Assembly: GCA_937925595.1 (NCBI GenBank)
Contig: CALALQ010000103.1
Span: forward strand, 1-57,920
Length of the DNA stretch: 57,920 bases
Origin: an uncultured Demequina sp.
Lineage (GTDB): Bacteria > Actinomycetota > Actinomycetes > Actinomycetales > Demequinaceae
Direction: 5' to 3'
The position numbers and the translations under genes were made by a program. Positions within the stretch are counted from its first letter, which is position 1. Each line of letters opens with the position of its first letter. A model generated the notes under the pieces. The model worked only from the letters and a program-made list of their open reading frames with translations. It made no database searches and was not told the DNA's origin. Shown here one piece after another: positions 8,434 to 17,144 of the stretch.

Positions 8434-9720
8434 ATGCAACACTCACTCCGGCGTCCGTGGGCGCGTGTGACTCTCGTATCGCTCTGTACGGCACTCATGG
8501 CATCCACTGCCGTGCCTCCTCCGTGCCTGGGTCTGTGCCGTCCGGTGTTGGGGCTATTGCGGACGCGGCGCCCGTCGCGAGCGTGGTGGACCCCGATGCT
8601 GCCTCGCTGATTGAGGTGGGCGACACTCTGCGGCCGCTGGTCAAGGCCAGTGACGACTTTGCCGTCAAGACGGTGAAGCTGCTGGTCAACGGTGAAACTG
8701 TGGAGACGCTGAGTGAGGCGCCGTACCGCTTGTCATGGGAGGTTCCCACGGAGGTTGAGGGCACGTCGCTTGCTGTCTCTGCGGTGGTGACCGACGCTCT
8801 TGGTCGCGTGACTACGACGGCTGCGGTTGAGCTGCCGGTGGAGAGCCTGCCTTCCGTGGAGCTCAGTGATCTGGTGGCGCCGCTGGGTGCGGCTACCGCT
8901 GAGATCACGGCGACGGTCAACAAGGCGGGAACGCTCGAGTTGACCGGTGACGACGTCGAGGGAACTTCGGTGGTGGCTGACGCCGCTGGCGAGGTTGTTG
9001 TGCCTGTTGCCCTCATGGCCGACGCTCTGGCTGAGCTCAACAAGACCGGCACCTTCAGTGCGGCGATCACGGTGACGTTCACCGATGCGCTGGGCAAGGT
9101 GGCCGCTGTTGAGGCCCAGGTCACCTACGCAAACCCTTCCGACCGTTGCCGCTGGTGCGGTGACCAACGTGGTGAAGACGGGATCGACCTCCGTGGCCGT
9201 CACCGTAAACGGCGCTGGCTCCGTGGCGGCTGCTGGTGCGGGGCTGGTGGCTTCGACTGTCGCTGTTGCCGAGGCCGGCACTGTGACGGTGCCGCTCAAG
9301 CCGACCTCGGCTCAGGCCAAGGTGCTGGCATCGAAGGGGTCGTACAAGACGACCGTGACCTTCACCTTCACGAATGGTGACGGCCAGGTGGTGGCGACCA
9401 CGGCGTCGGTCACGTTCAAGCAGACCAAGCCCACCGTCAAGGTTGGCAAGGCGACGCTGAACACCACGGCGGGCACGGCGTCGGTCGCTGTGACCGTCAA
9501 CGGCAAGGGCAAGGTCGTGGCGACCGGCTCCAAGATTGCGAAGGCCACGGTGGCTTCCACCAAGGCTCAGACCATCAAGGTGCCGATCAAGTTGACCGCG
9601 GCTCAGGCCAAGGTGCTGGAGGCGAAGAAAAAGCTGACTGTGTCGGTGAAGTACACGTTCACGAACCAGTACGGCGGCGTTGTCAGCAAGACAGTGAAGG
9701 TGACGCTCAAGAAGAAGTGA
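8434..9720 (+). pseudogene. Secreted Ig-like repeat protein with two compensating frameshifts
   Basis: An ATG at 8434 (GGAG 5 bases upstream) opens a signal peptide, MQHSLRRPWARVTLVSLCTA and onward, in frame 1. The continuation (ASSVPGSVPSG...) is in frame 3, and from about 9140 coding returns to frame 1 to a stop at 9720. Adding one G after 8514 would give AVA/SSVPGS, a standard signal-peptidase site. Removing one C near 9138 would give a clean ANPSTVAAGAV join. The body consists of Ig-like domains and C-terminal Lys/Val/Thr-rich repeats similar in style to those of the protease at 1989-4928. It is either a decayed gene or two one-base sequencing errors; codon use stays normal throughout, which favours errors or very recent damage. 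Confidence 0.75.
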
Positions 9721-9747
9721 GCTGAGCTGGAACTGGTCTGAGGGAGG

Positions 9748-9775
9748 GGCCCCGCGGCTGTTTGGTCGCGGGGCC
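9748..9775 (+). terminator. Intrinsic terminator-like hairpin
   Basis: GGCCCCGCG at 9748-9756 pairs with CGCGGGGCC at 9766-9774 across a 9-base loop, followed by a T-containing tail (TCGCTCTTGG). It closes the secreted-protein gene before the defence island. Confidence 0.7.
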
Positions 9776-9973
9776 TCGCTCTTGGTGGATGAGGCAGGGC
9801 CACTCACGTACGCCCGGTCTGACCGGGCCATCGGAACATCGTCGCTGACGGTCGATCGCACATGGGCCGCTCACATGGCGTCCCGACGCAACGGCGATTG
9901 TCGATTCCACAATCGCCCACGGCGTCGCTGGGCACCCTCGACGGGCGTTGCCCCTATCACTAGGATCTTCACC

Positions 9974-11515
9974 ATGAAGTTTGTCGTCGCCGCGCGAGGA
10001 GAGGCCTTCGCGGGCATGGACAGCGATTGCTGCTACCTGCGGCACCTGGGTTGGGACGACTGGTTCAAGTTTGAGACGCTGTTCTCGGCCAAGTACGTCG
10101 ACAATCGGGGTACCACTCACGACTTAGGCACACTCAAGATCGGGGAGTTCGGTTTGCGGGGAGCTCCCAGTTCTAGTGAGGCCGTGACGGGATTTCGCAG
10201 GCCCGCCGTGCCCCCCTCGTTCTCGCGGCTACCGGACAAACTATTCTCTCTTGGGCAGGACCCGTCGTATTACGAGACGCTGAACCGCCTCGGCATGGAG
10301 ACGAGAGATCGTTTCCTCCGCGCGATGCGCGACATTGCCTTCGACGAAGACCTGCGCGAGCGTGCGCTAGAAGAGCCCGTAACGGGCGTTTCGCTACTGC
10401 GAGAGGTGCCGCTCAAGACTCTGGAGCATCAGTTCGCTCGAATTGCGCGTGGCGGCGCGGCTCTCACGCCGTTCCTGATTGAGTATTCGGCTTCAAACCT
10501 GAAAGTTCCGCTCGAATTCTCCGTCGAGCCAGCCTCCAGGCCGCCAACGAACATTCATGTCCTAATAGGTAGAAATGGCGTCGGCAAGAGCACGCTCCTG
10601 AACTCAGTCGCCGCTGCCGTGATCGGTGTGGCGCCCGGAGCAGCGCCACTTGAATACAACGTTGGCGGCGCCGATGAGATTGCGAACGTCGTCTCCGTCT
10701 CGTTCAGCGCCTTCGATTCCTTCGAGCCTCTTGCCATTCCGCAAAATCGGTCAGTTGGCCCGTCCTACCACTACGTCGGACTCAAGAAGAAGCGCCCTGC
10801 CGCAAATGGCCAACCAGCTCTAAAGGACCCGGCCGCGCTGTCGTCCGAGATGACGCTCGCAACCAAGAGTTGCCTCATAGGTGCACGCAGACAGCGCCTT
10901 GAGCGTGCTCTCTCTCTGCTCGAGGGCGACCCCGTCTTCGCGATGATTGGCTTCCGCGATCGGTTGATCGAGCTAACGGAGGAGGAGTTCCTGGACACCA
11001 ATCCTGAACTCTTCAGGCGACTGAGTTCGGGACACAAGATCGTGCTCCTGACCGTTCTCCGCCTCGTCGAGACGGTGGGCGAGAAGACCCTGGTGCTGCT
11101 CGACGAACCCGAGGCACATCTCCACCCCCCGCTCTTGTCCGCGTTCGTGCGAACGCTAAGCGACCTCCTGACGAACCGCAATGGCGTCGCTATCGTCGCA
11201 ACTCACTCGCCCGTTGTGCTGCAGGAGGTGCCGCGATCATGCGTGTGGCAACTAAGGCGAGTGGGCAATGAAGCTACCGCCGAGCGACCTGTAAGGGAAA
11301 CCTTCGGCGAGAATGTGGGCCGGCTCACCGACGATGTCTTCGGCCTCGAAGTCGCCGCAACTGGTTTTCACAAGATGATCGCGGAATTAGCTCTGTCACA
11401 GCCCTCTTATGAAGCCGCACTCGACGCCTTGGACGGCCAGTTGGGGAGCGAAGGTCGCGCGCTACTACGCATCATGATGAACACGCGCGACGAGTCTCGC
11501 CATGTGGGCCGCTGA
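9974..11515 (+). CDS. AAA/ABC-type ATPase of an ATPase-HNH defence pair (Septu-like)
   Basis: A 513-residue ATPase of the SMC/OLD-like AAA group. Walker A is GRNGVGKST at residues 199-207. Walker B is LLDEPEAHLHPP with Asp377-Glu378, and a switch histidine sits in ATHSP at His411. There is no obvious coiled-coil arm. The first ~190 residues form a separate domain (LGWDDWFKFETLF..., SLGQDPSYYE). An upstream in-frame extension exists, but ATG 9974 follows AGGA and gives the natural N-terminus. The gene overlaps the HNH nuclease by 14 bp, so the products are probably made together. In Septu (PtuA/PtuB) and retron-linked systems such an ATPase controls an HNH effector. I infer the same role here, without a direct family match. 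Confidence 0.75.
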   Translation: MKFVVAARGEAFAGMDSDCCYLRHLGWDDWFKFETLFSAKYVDNRGTTHDLGTLKIGEFGLRGAPSSSEAVTGFRRPAVPPSFSRLPDKLFSLGQDPSYYETLNRLGMETRDRFLRAMRDIAFDEDLRERALEEPVTGVSLLREVPLKTLEHQFARIARGGAALTPFLIEYSASNLKVPLEFSVEPASRPPTNIHVLIGRNGVGKSTLLNSVAAAVIGVAPGAAPLEYNVGGADEIANVVSVSFSAFDSFEPLAIPQNRSVGPSYHYVGLKKKRPAANGQPALKDPAALSSEMTLATKSCLIGARRQRLERALSLLEGDPVFAMIGFRDRLIELTEEEFLDTNPELFRRLSSGHKIVLLTVLRLVETVGEKTLVLLDEPEAHLHPPLLSAFVRTLSDLLTNRNGVAIVATHSPVVLQEVPRSCVWQLRRVGNEATAERPVRETFGENVGRLTDDVFGLEVAATGFHKMIAELALSQPSYEAALDALDGQLGSEGRALLRIMMNTRDESRHVGR

Positions 11516-12353
11516 GCCACCCACCGCGACCGCGCGCGACGTGGCCTTAGCGTGCGCCAACGGTCTTCGTGATGAAGATCTCCGCGAGAGGCTACGCGCG
11601 AGCATCCACGCGTTGGAAGCAAATAGCGCCACTTATCAACGAATGGCTATCGACGGAACCCTCGGGAGTCTCGACGAGGACTACCTGGTTGATTCCTCGC
11701 TATCTGCCGATGAGCTTCGCTGGCTGTACGACAACCGCCTAGCCAAGAACACATCCCCGGCGCGGCCGCTCTACAATGCGTTGCTGGCTAGCGCACCTCG
11801 CGGGAGATGCGTCTACTGCTTCTTCACCGACGCTTCATCTCTAGACCACTTCGCGCCCAAACAGCGCTTCGCGCAACTCGCAATCGAGCCTTGGAACCTC
11901 GTCCCGAGTTGCCATGTTTGTAACAACACTTGGAACTCAAAGGAGAAATCTAGCAAAACGGGCGCGAGCATGCACCCATACGCGATGCCTCCGATTGGAC
12001 GTTGGCTATACGCCACCGTCTCTTCTGAACCCGCCTTAGCCGTCACGTTCTACGCGCAACCCGACCATAGATTTCCGTCTGAGATCGCCGAGAGCATCAT
12101 CCACAACTTCGAGCGTTTGCAACTCGGAGACCGCCTGGCCAAGCATTCATCGGTCGAGATTGCCTTCCTACAGGCCATACTTCGCAGTTTCGCCGGGGAC
12201 TTGACTGGGGCCGCGTCATTTGTCGCAGAGACCGCAGCGGCCGAGTTCGAAGCGCATCCGAACAACTGGCGCGGTGCCCTCTTTGAAGCGGCCTCGGCGA
12301 ACGTGGCTCTACTCGCCAGGTTCGAGAGCAACCCCATCGATGCTTGGCAGTGA
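11502..12353 (+). CDS. HNH endonuclease, partner of the upstream ATPase (PtuB-like)
   Basis: A 283-residue protein with a zinc-stabilised HNH core: Cys103-x2-Cys106, Asp115-His116 (LDHFAPK), Cys137-x2-Cys140, then Asn141 and the NxWN segment. These are the expected zinc-knuckle and metal-binding residues of a nicking or cleaving HNH nuclease. The N-terminal ~95 residues are helical, and the C-terminal part is helical without known motifs. The start lies inside the ATPase gene. The AT-richer, less biased codon use of this pair compared with flanking genes suggests acquisition by transfer. The likely job is nucleic-acid cleavage on phage infection, as in Septu; the target is unknown. Confidence 0.8.
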   Translation: MWAAEPPTATARDVALACANGLRDEDLRERLRASIHALEANSATYQRMAIDGTLGSLDEDYLVDSSLSADELRWLYDNRLAKNTSPARPLYNALLASAPRGRCVYCFFTDASSLDHFAPKQRFAQLAIEPWNLVPSCHVCNNTWNSKEKSSKTGASMHPYAMPPIGRWLYATVSSEPALAVTFYAQPDHRFPSEIAESIIHNFERLQLGDRLAKHSSVEIAFLQAILRSFAGDLTGAASFVAETAAAEFEAHPNNWRGALFEAASANVALLARFESNPIDAWQ

Positions 12354-12383
12354 TATCGAGTTTTCGGCCGTGGACCTCACGAA

Positions 12384-12411
12384 CGGTTGCCGGTGAACCG
12401 TTGCCGGTAAC
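12384..12411. repeat. 14-bp tandem repeat upstream of the helicase gene
   Basis: Two imperfect 14-bp units (11 of 14 identical, both with GTTGCCGGT) lie back to back, ending 9 bp before ATG 12420. GGTT/AACC half-sites inside also allow small hairpins. The position suits an operator or leader of the helicase-MazG genes, and the AAA-HNH genes end just upstream. Confidence 0.35.
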
Positions 12412-12419
12412 CTCTTTAC

Positions 12420-14192
12420 ATGGACGCTGAACGGGCCACGTCTGACCAAGCTGTTCACATCGAGCAGCGCCCGTTCACAGCGTCGGCCCTCAGCACTTGG
12501 AGTGACTCGACCGATCGGCACCGGAACTGGCCCGTGGTGTACACCATCAACTCCGATTCCGAGGTCTACGTCGGCGAGACGGTTAACGCACAGGCCCGCA
12601 TGCGGCAACACCTTGAGACCCCCGAGAAGGGCCGACTCAAGGAGTTCAGGATCATTCTGGACGATACCTTCAACAAGTCGGTATGTCTCGATCTCGAGTC
12701 GTTCCTCATCCGCATGTTCTCGGGGGACGGACGCTTCAAAGTGCTCAATCGCAATGACGGCGTCACTGAGGCGAACTACTTTCAGCGAGATGCCTACCGC
12801 CAGCAGTTCGCCCAGATCTTCGAGCAGCTTCGCAGTGAAGGACTCTTCGACAAGCGCATTCCCGAGATCGTGAACAGTGACTTGTACAAATTGTCGCCCT
12901 TCAAAGCGCTCAACAGCGATCAAGAGGCCGTGATTGAGGACATTCTCGAGGGCCTCTTTGCTAACCTTTACGCGGGCCGGGAGTCGACGGCCGTGGTTGA
13001 GGGCGAGCCAGGCACGGGCAAAACCATCGTCGCGATCTACCTGCTGAAGCTCATCGCAGACATACGTGCGCGTAATGACGCCGACACTGGCGAGTCTGAC
13101 ACCCCGTTCTCGATCTATTTCGCGGAGGGCTATCCAGAGTTGCTCGTTGGCTCTCGGATAGGGCTGGTGGTACCCCAGCAGTCATTGCGGAAGTCCGTCA
13201 AGAACGTGTTCAAGCGGACACCGGGACTCCGCGAAGACATGGTTCTGACGCCGTATGAAGTCGCCAAGTCGGACGTCCCGTACGACCTGCTCATCGTCGA
13301 TGAGACGCACCGGCTCACCCAATACGCCGCCCAATCGATGGGCACCCTCACCGCAGCGTTCCGCGAGATTAGCCAGCGACTCGCACGTGATGGTGAGGAC
13401 TGGAAGGAACTCACCCAAGTTGACTGGATCGTGCGCCACAGTAGGCACCAAGTGTTTCTCCTAGATGAAGGCCAGGGCGTTCGCCCGGCAGACGTGCCAA
13501 GCGCCAGCCTCACCAAGTTGCGCGAACTCGCACGAGACGCCGAGCGCCGGTATCGACTTCGCTCGCAGATGCGAGTGGCGGGCGGGGAGGGCTACCTCGC
13601 GTTCGCTCGCGCACTGCTGGACGACCTCGGCCCCGCCAGACCCGGCATGTTCGGCGGATACGATCTGCGATTCTTCGACCGCGCCGACACGATGTATGAG
13701 CAGATACTCGCTCGCGAGAGCGAAACCGGCTTGGCACGACTGGTGGCCGGGTACGGCTGGAAGTGGGTATCGAAGGGCAAACCAGCCGACGCGTCGGTAT
13801 GGGACATCGAAATTGACGGCCTTCGGCTGTGTTGGAATCGCGCGGCTACGGACTGGATCAACTCCCCCACGTCGATCCACGAGGTCGGGTCGATCCACAC
13901 GGTGCAGGGGTACGACCTCAACTACGCGGGCGTCATCGTCGGCCCCGAGCTCTACCTTGACCGGACCACCGGCCGGATCGCGCTCAACCGGTCGAATTAC
14001 TTCGACACCAAGGGCAAGGCTGCGAACAACCTGCGGGGACTCACTTACTCAGACAGTGAGGTTCTTGCAATGGTGAAGAACGTGTACAACGTGTTGCTGA
14101 CGCGCGGCGTGCGCGGAACTTACGTATACGTCGTTGACCCTGGCCTTCGGGCACACCTGCGGCGCTACTTTGCCCACCTCGTGGAAGGCTGA
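12420..14192 (+). CDS. GIY-YIG nuclease fused to DUF2075 superfamily-1 helicase
   Basis: A 590-residue fusion. The N-terminal GIY-YIG domain (about 38-125) shows VYTI at 40-43, YVGE at 50-53, Arg60, His64 and the metal-binding Glu93 (DLESFLIR). The remainder is a DUF2075/Schlafen-group-3-like helicase: Walker A GEPGTGKT at 195-202, Walker B/DETH at 294-297, a late VQGYDLNYAGVIVGP motif, and the C-terminal Arg motif NVLLTRGVRGTYVYV. The enzyme could unwind and nick DNA or RNA. The stop is 4 bp before the MazG-like gene, so the two form a unit. This family is often seen in defence islands; an antiviral role is inferred from neighbours. Confidence 0.85.
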   Translation: MDAERATSDQAVHIEQRPFTASALSTWSDSTDRHRNWPVVYTINSDSEVYVGETVNAQARMRQHLETPEKGRLKEFRIILDDTFNKSVCLDLESFLIRMFSGDGRFKVLNRNDGVTEANYFQRDAYRQQFAQIFEQLRSEGLFDKRIPEIVNSDLYKLSPFKALNSDQEAVIEDILEGLFANLYAGRESTAVVEGEPGTGKTIVAIYLLKLIADIRARNDADTGESDTPFSIYFAEGYPELLVGSRIGLVVPQQSLRKSVKNVFKRTPGLREDMVLTPYEVAKSDVPYDLLIVDETHRLTQYAAQSMGTLTAAFREISQRLARDGEDWKELTQVDWIVRHSRHQVFLLDEGQGVRPADVPSASLTKLRELARDAERRYRLRSQMRVAGGEGYLAFARALLDDLGPARPGMFGGYDLRFFDRADTMYEQILARESETGLARLVAGYGWKWVSKGKPADASVWDIEIDGLRLCWNRAATDWINSPTSIHEVGSIHTVQGYDLNYAGVIVGPELYLDRTTGRIALNRSNYFDTKGKAANNLRGLTYSDSEVLAMVKNVYNVLLTRGVRGTYVYVVDPGLRAHLRRYFAHLVEG

Positions 14193-14196
14193 TGGC

Positions 14197-14553
14197 ATGA
14201 CAGAGATCGACTCGCTACGTCAACTCACGGCAGAGATCCGTGACTTCGCTGTCGAGCGCGACTGGGAGAATTTTCACGACCCTAAGTCGCTAATCCTTGC
14301 GCTCGTAGGTGAGGTTGGCGAACTCGCAGAGCTCTTTCAATGGATCCCGGCCGATGGCGCCGTCGACGAGTTCGACAAGCCCGAGCGCAAGCGGCGTGCG
14401 GCGGAGGAGTTGAGCGATGTGCTCATCTACCTGCTCCGCCTCGCGGACGTCCTGGGCATCGACATCGCGTCTGCGGCTCCGGCAAAACTGACCGACTCCC
14501 GCTCGCGATTCCCCGCTGCACGAGTCCGCGGGACCGCGCCCAAGAAGTCCTGA
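14197..14553 (+). CDS. MazG-like nucleotide pyrophosphohydrolase
   Basis: A 118-residue single-domain all-helical NTP pyrophosphatase of the MazG/RS21-C6 type. It splits (d)NTPs to (d)NMP and pyrophosphate. Metal ligands are visible in EVGELAELFQW (Glu39, Glu42, Glu45) and ELSDVLIYLLRLAD (Glu71, Asp74). ATG 14197 follows the helicase stop by 4 bp, implying coupled translation. Paired with a nuclease-helicase, it may remove free or modified nucleotides during infection, or clean up products of its partner. That is inference from context. The C-terminal tail (Arg/Lys-rich) is probably disordered. Confidence 0.85.
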   Translation: MTEIDSLRQLTAEIRDFAVERDWENFHDPKSLILALVGEVGELAELFQWIPADGAVDEFDKPERKRRAAEELSDVLIYLLRLADVLGIDIASAAPAKLTDSRSRFPAARVRGTAPKKS

Positions 14554-14613
14554 TGTGGGTATTCGATCAGCTCGCCGACTTTGCCCGCTGCAAACATCTG
14601 CTATGAATCAACC

Positions 14614-15705
14614 ATGAGTGTTGTAGGCGGTGGCCCGGAACTTGAAGAGTATCGCAGCCACGTGTGGGACCACACAACCGACCCGTTTCAAATGTCGTTC
14701 GACGTCAGACGAGACTTGGACACCAGGGAGCTCTGGATTCTGGGAAACGTGATCGAGCGGCTTGAACTCGGAGATGACGACAAGCAAATCGCTGCACAAC
14801 TGCGCCACGATCTCGCTACGCAACCAAGTTTGATCGACTCGGTGATGCAGGTCGTTGGCTTGACGCGGAACAAGATCATCACGGATCTCAAGGCTGCAAG
14901 CTCGACTCTGGGCCTCCGAGTCCCCTCGAAGCCCGCGGGCGTGATCCGCCGGGACGAGATCTGGGCGATCGCCGGACCCTACCTGGCTCGCAAACTTCGG
15001 ACCGTCCTTGAGCCACTCACCCAACTGGAGCGTGCGCAACGAGAACTTCTTCTGCAAGCCCTGAATCAAGCGACCTACCCCGGGTGGATCCGCCAGGAGC
15101 GAGCAAAGTTGCAGGGCCACGAGGCCGAGCACCGCGTCGCGGTCATGCTCTTCGACCTTGGTTTTGAGGTCGAACCGTCAGGCAAGGTAGACAAGCCGAC
15201 ATGTCCTGATTGTCGGATAGAAGGCATCTCATTCGACATCGTGGTTCCGAGCGTTTCCGAACCGGTCCTCGTCGTGAAGGCCACTGTTCAGACTGCCAAC
15301 ATCGGCCAGTTTGGCGAGTCAAAGGTTGCGCTCGAGATCGAAGAGGCGCGCCAGATGCTGGAACGCAAGTTCTCTGCCGCCTCTGAACGGCCCACTCTCT
15401 TCGCGATAGTCGACGGGGTCGGTTTCTACAGCAATTCGGCGGGCCTGAGCAGCGCACTTACCCATACGGATGAATTTGCTCAGTTCTCAACCATTTGGAA
15501 GATCGCCGTAGTTGCGGCCGCCCGCCTCGAACGACCACTCACCGTCGCCTTGCCTCAGGAACACATAGATATCCATCGTCAATTCCTCGATCGATGGGGT
15601 CGAAACTACATCGAGGTCGTTGTGCTTGACGCAGATTTCCGCGCAGACGCCGACCCTGCGATGACCGTTGACGCGGGGGAAGCCGTGCTAGTTCGCGGTC
15701 TCTAG
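14614..15705 (+). CDS. Type II restriction endonuclease (PD-(D/E)XK-like)
   Basis: A 363-residue protein, adjacent to and convergent with a DNA methyltransferase. The N-terminal half is helical and contains TRNKIITDLKA (84-94), a likely DNA-contacting helix. The C-terminal half starts with HEAEHRVAVMLFDLGF (from 169) and has a CxxC pair (197, 200). Asp208 (SFDIVV) is followed by VVKAT with Lys222, i.e. a D-x13-K arrangement in which the usual acidic residue two before the lysine is Val, as in some restriction enzymes with a V-x-K variant. Glu170/Glu172 may supply the missing carboxylate. ATG 14614 is preferred to the upstream TTG. Specificity cannot be read from the sequence. Confidence 0.65.
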   Translation: MSVVGGGPELEEYRSHVWDHTTDPFQMSFDVRRDLDTRELWILGNVIERLELGDDDKQIAAQLRHDLATQPSLIDSVMQVVGLTRNKIITDLKAASSTLGLRVPSKPAGVIRRDEIWAIAGPYLARKLRTVLEPLTQLERAQRELLLQALNQATYPGWIRQERAKLQGHEAEHRVAVMLFDLGFEVEPSGKVDKPTCPDCRIEGISFDIVVPSVSEPVLVVKATVQTANIGQFGESKVALEIEEARQMLERKFSAASERPTLFAIVDGVGFYSNSAGLSSALTHTDEFAQFSTIWKIAVVAAARLERPLTVALPQEHIDIHRQFLDRWGRNYIEVVVLDADFRADADPAMTVDAGEAVLVRGL

Positions 15706-16623
15706 GCCCAGGTCCAGCGCCTCGCCACCAAGGCCCGAGGTAGACCGCTCTCGTAGGAGATGGATCTTCCGCGTGCCTTGCATGCCCGGGACGTTTGTGG
15801 CGGAGTGGAGGATGTCCAGGCTCTTCCAGTCGGGAACTTCGAAGCCCTCATCGATCCGGTTCTTGATGAGCTCTGCGAAGTCGGGGTTGAGCTCAACACC
15901 GACCCCCGCCCTGCCCATGTGTCGAGCAACCTTCAGCGTGGTGCCGGAGCCAACGAAGGGGTCCAACACGGTGTCTCCCGGGTCCGTGTAGCACTCGAGC
16001 ATGAAGGCGACTAGTTCCTCCGGATAGGCCGCCACGTGATAGCCGAGATCCCGCACGTTTGGAGGGCGATATGCCGGGATGCGGATCACATTCCCAACGC
16101 AGCGACCCCGAGGATTCTTGTTTCCCACGCGAGGGTCTGCGGTTGCATATTTCTGCGGTACCCGTGGCTTGTGGAAGGTGTAGTCCGTGGACCCGTCTTT
16201 CGTGAAGACGAGCAGATTCTCAAACTTATTGTCGAGCAGACGCTCGCGGTATGCATTTGGCTGTGGCAGTGCGTTAGGGATATACCAGACGACCTGATCC
16301 CAAAGTTCCCAACCCGTCATCCGCGAAGCAATATCGATGGCGATCGGATAGAACTTCTTCTTAACGCGCCTGTTACCCACATTGAGCACGAATACGGCGC
16401 CCGGCCTAGCCACACGGTAACACTCCTCCCACACACGGCTGAGGCGGTCCAAGTACTCGTGATAACTTTCGGCTCCGATCTGGCCAGGATGGCCATAGTC
16501 CTTGAGATTCCAGTAGGGAGGAGAGGTCATTACGAAGTCGATCGATTCAGGCTCGATGGGGCTCAAGTCCTCGCTGGACTGAATGAGCACACGCTGACCA
16601 GCGTGGGTGAAGTTATGCGGCAT
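15688..16623 (-). CDS. Site-specific DNA methyltransferase, beta class (N4-cytosine/N6-adenine)
   Basis: A 311-residue SAM-dependent DNA amino-methyltransferase. The catalytic motif TSPPYW is at residues 33-38 and the SAM-binding motif DPFVGSGTT at 221-229. That order (motif IV before motif I) defines the beta class, and TSPPYW is common in N4-cytosine enzymes. It would protect host DNA from the nuclease encoded on the opposite strand. The two genes overlap tail to tail by 18 bp (15688-15705), leaving no room for a terminator, so antisense interference between them is possible. A target domain lies between the two motifs. The recognition sequence is unknown. Confidence 0.9.
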   Translation of the reverse strand: MPHNFTHAGQRVLIQSSEDLSPIEPESIDFVMTSPPYWNLKDYGHPGQIGAESYHEYLDRLSRVWEECYRVARPGAVFVLNVGNRRVKKKFYPIAIDIASRMTGWELWDQVVWYIPNALPQPNAYRERLLDNKFENLLVFTKDGSTDYTFHKPRVPQKYATADPRVGNKNPRGRCVGNVIRIPAYRPPNVRDLGYHVAAYPEELVAFMLECYTDPGDTVLDPFVGSGTTLKVARHMGRAGVGVELNPDFAELIKNRIDEGFEVPDWKSLDILHSATNVPGMQGTRKIHLLRERSTSGLGGEALDLGLETAN

Positions 16624-16881
16624 GTGCCCACCCTAGCCGCGCCCACCGACATGGCCCGCCACGCCCCAAAGGTAGATCTCCACGCATACGAAAGCGTCTG
16701 CTACCTCGCAAACATGAACGCGCGGCGCCAGCCACGTCTCCACAGTTCTCACGCGCTGTACGCATCGGCTACTCAACGACACCCAGGGACCTAGCGACAC
16801 CACGGGGCCGACGAACAACCGGGGGGCCTGGGGCCGCCGCACCAACTCGATCGTCCCGCCGCGCGCCGACCAGTCGTCCCG
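16624..16881. other. Intergenic stretch, no gene seen
   Basis: These 258 bp lie between the start of the methyltransferase and the orphan ADP-ribosylglycohydrolase fragment. They must contain the methyltransferase promoter. I find no credible coding frame, terminator or repeat. One junction of the integrated segment may lie at its right end. Confidence 0.5.
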
Positions 16882-17130
16882 CTACTCCCACCGAATCTCG
16901 TCAAACGGTCCGTACTGGTCGCCGGAACCATAGCGTCGGGCCGCGAGCGCGAGCTTGCCCAGGTCCGTGAGCGACCACACCACGCCGTCGCCGCCCCACC
17001 CGTGGATGCGGCGCTGCCAGCCCGCGGGGATCGCGTCGGCGCCGCACAGCGCGCCCGGGAGCGCGCCGGTGATCGCGGCGACCGTGTCCGTGTCGCCGTC
17101 CGAGTTAATCGCCTCCCCCAGCGACAGCCA
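16882..17130 (-). pseudogene. Orphan 3' fragment of ADP-ribosylglycohydrolase gene (direct-repeat copy 1)
   Basis: 249 bp align without gaps to 26374-26622, the last 83 codons of the intact gene, with 17 mismatches by my count (about 93% identity). Most mismatches are at third codon positions. The fragment still reads in frame through SDGDTDTVAAITGAL to the stop, but it has no 5' part and no start. Its broken end is 15 bp from the stop of the ribulokinase gene. It is therefore the left boundary of the segment carrying the sugar cassette. The mostly silent differences suggest that both copies evolved as functional genes before being joined in this chromosome. Confidence 0.9.
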
Positions 17131-17144
17131 AAAACCAGCCGCTA

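Noticed and set aside
8434..9720. Programmed frameshifting in the secreted repeat protein
   Set aside because: There is no slippery heptamer or downstream structure at either site, and two shifts of opposite sign are better explained by indels.
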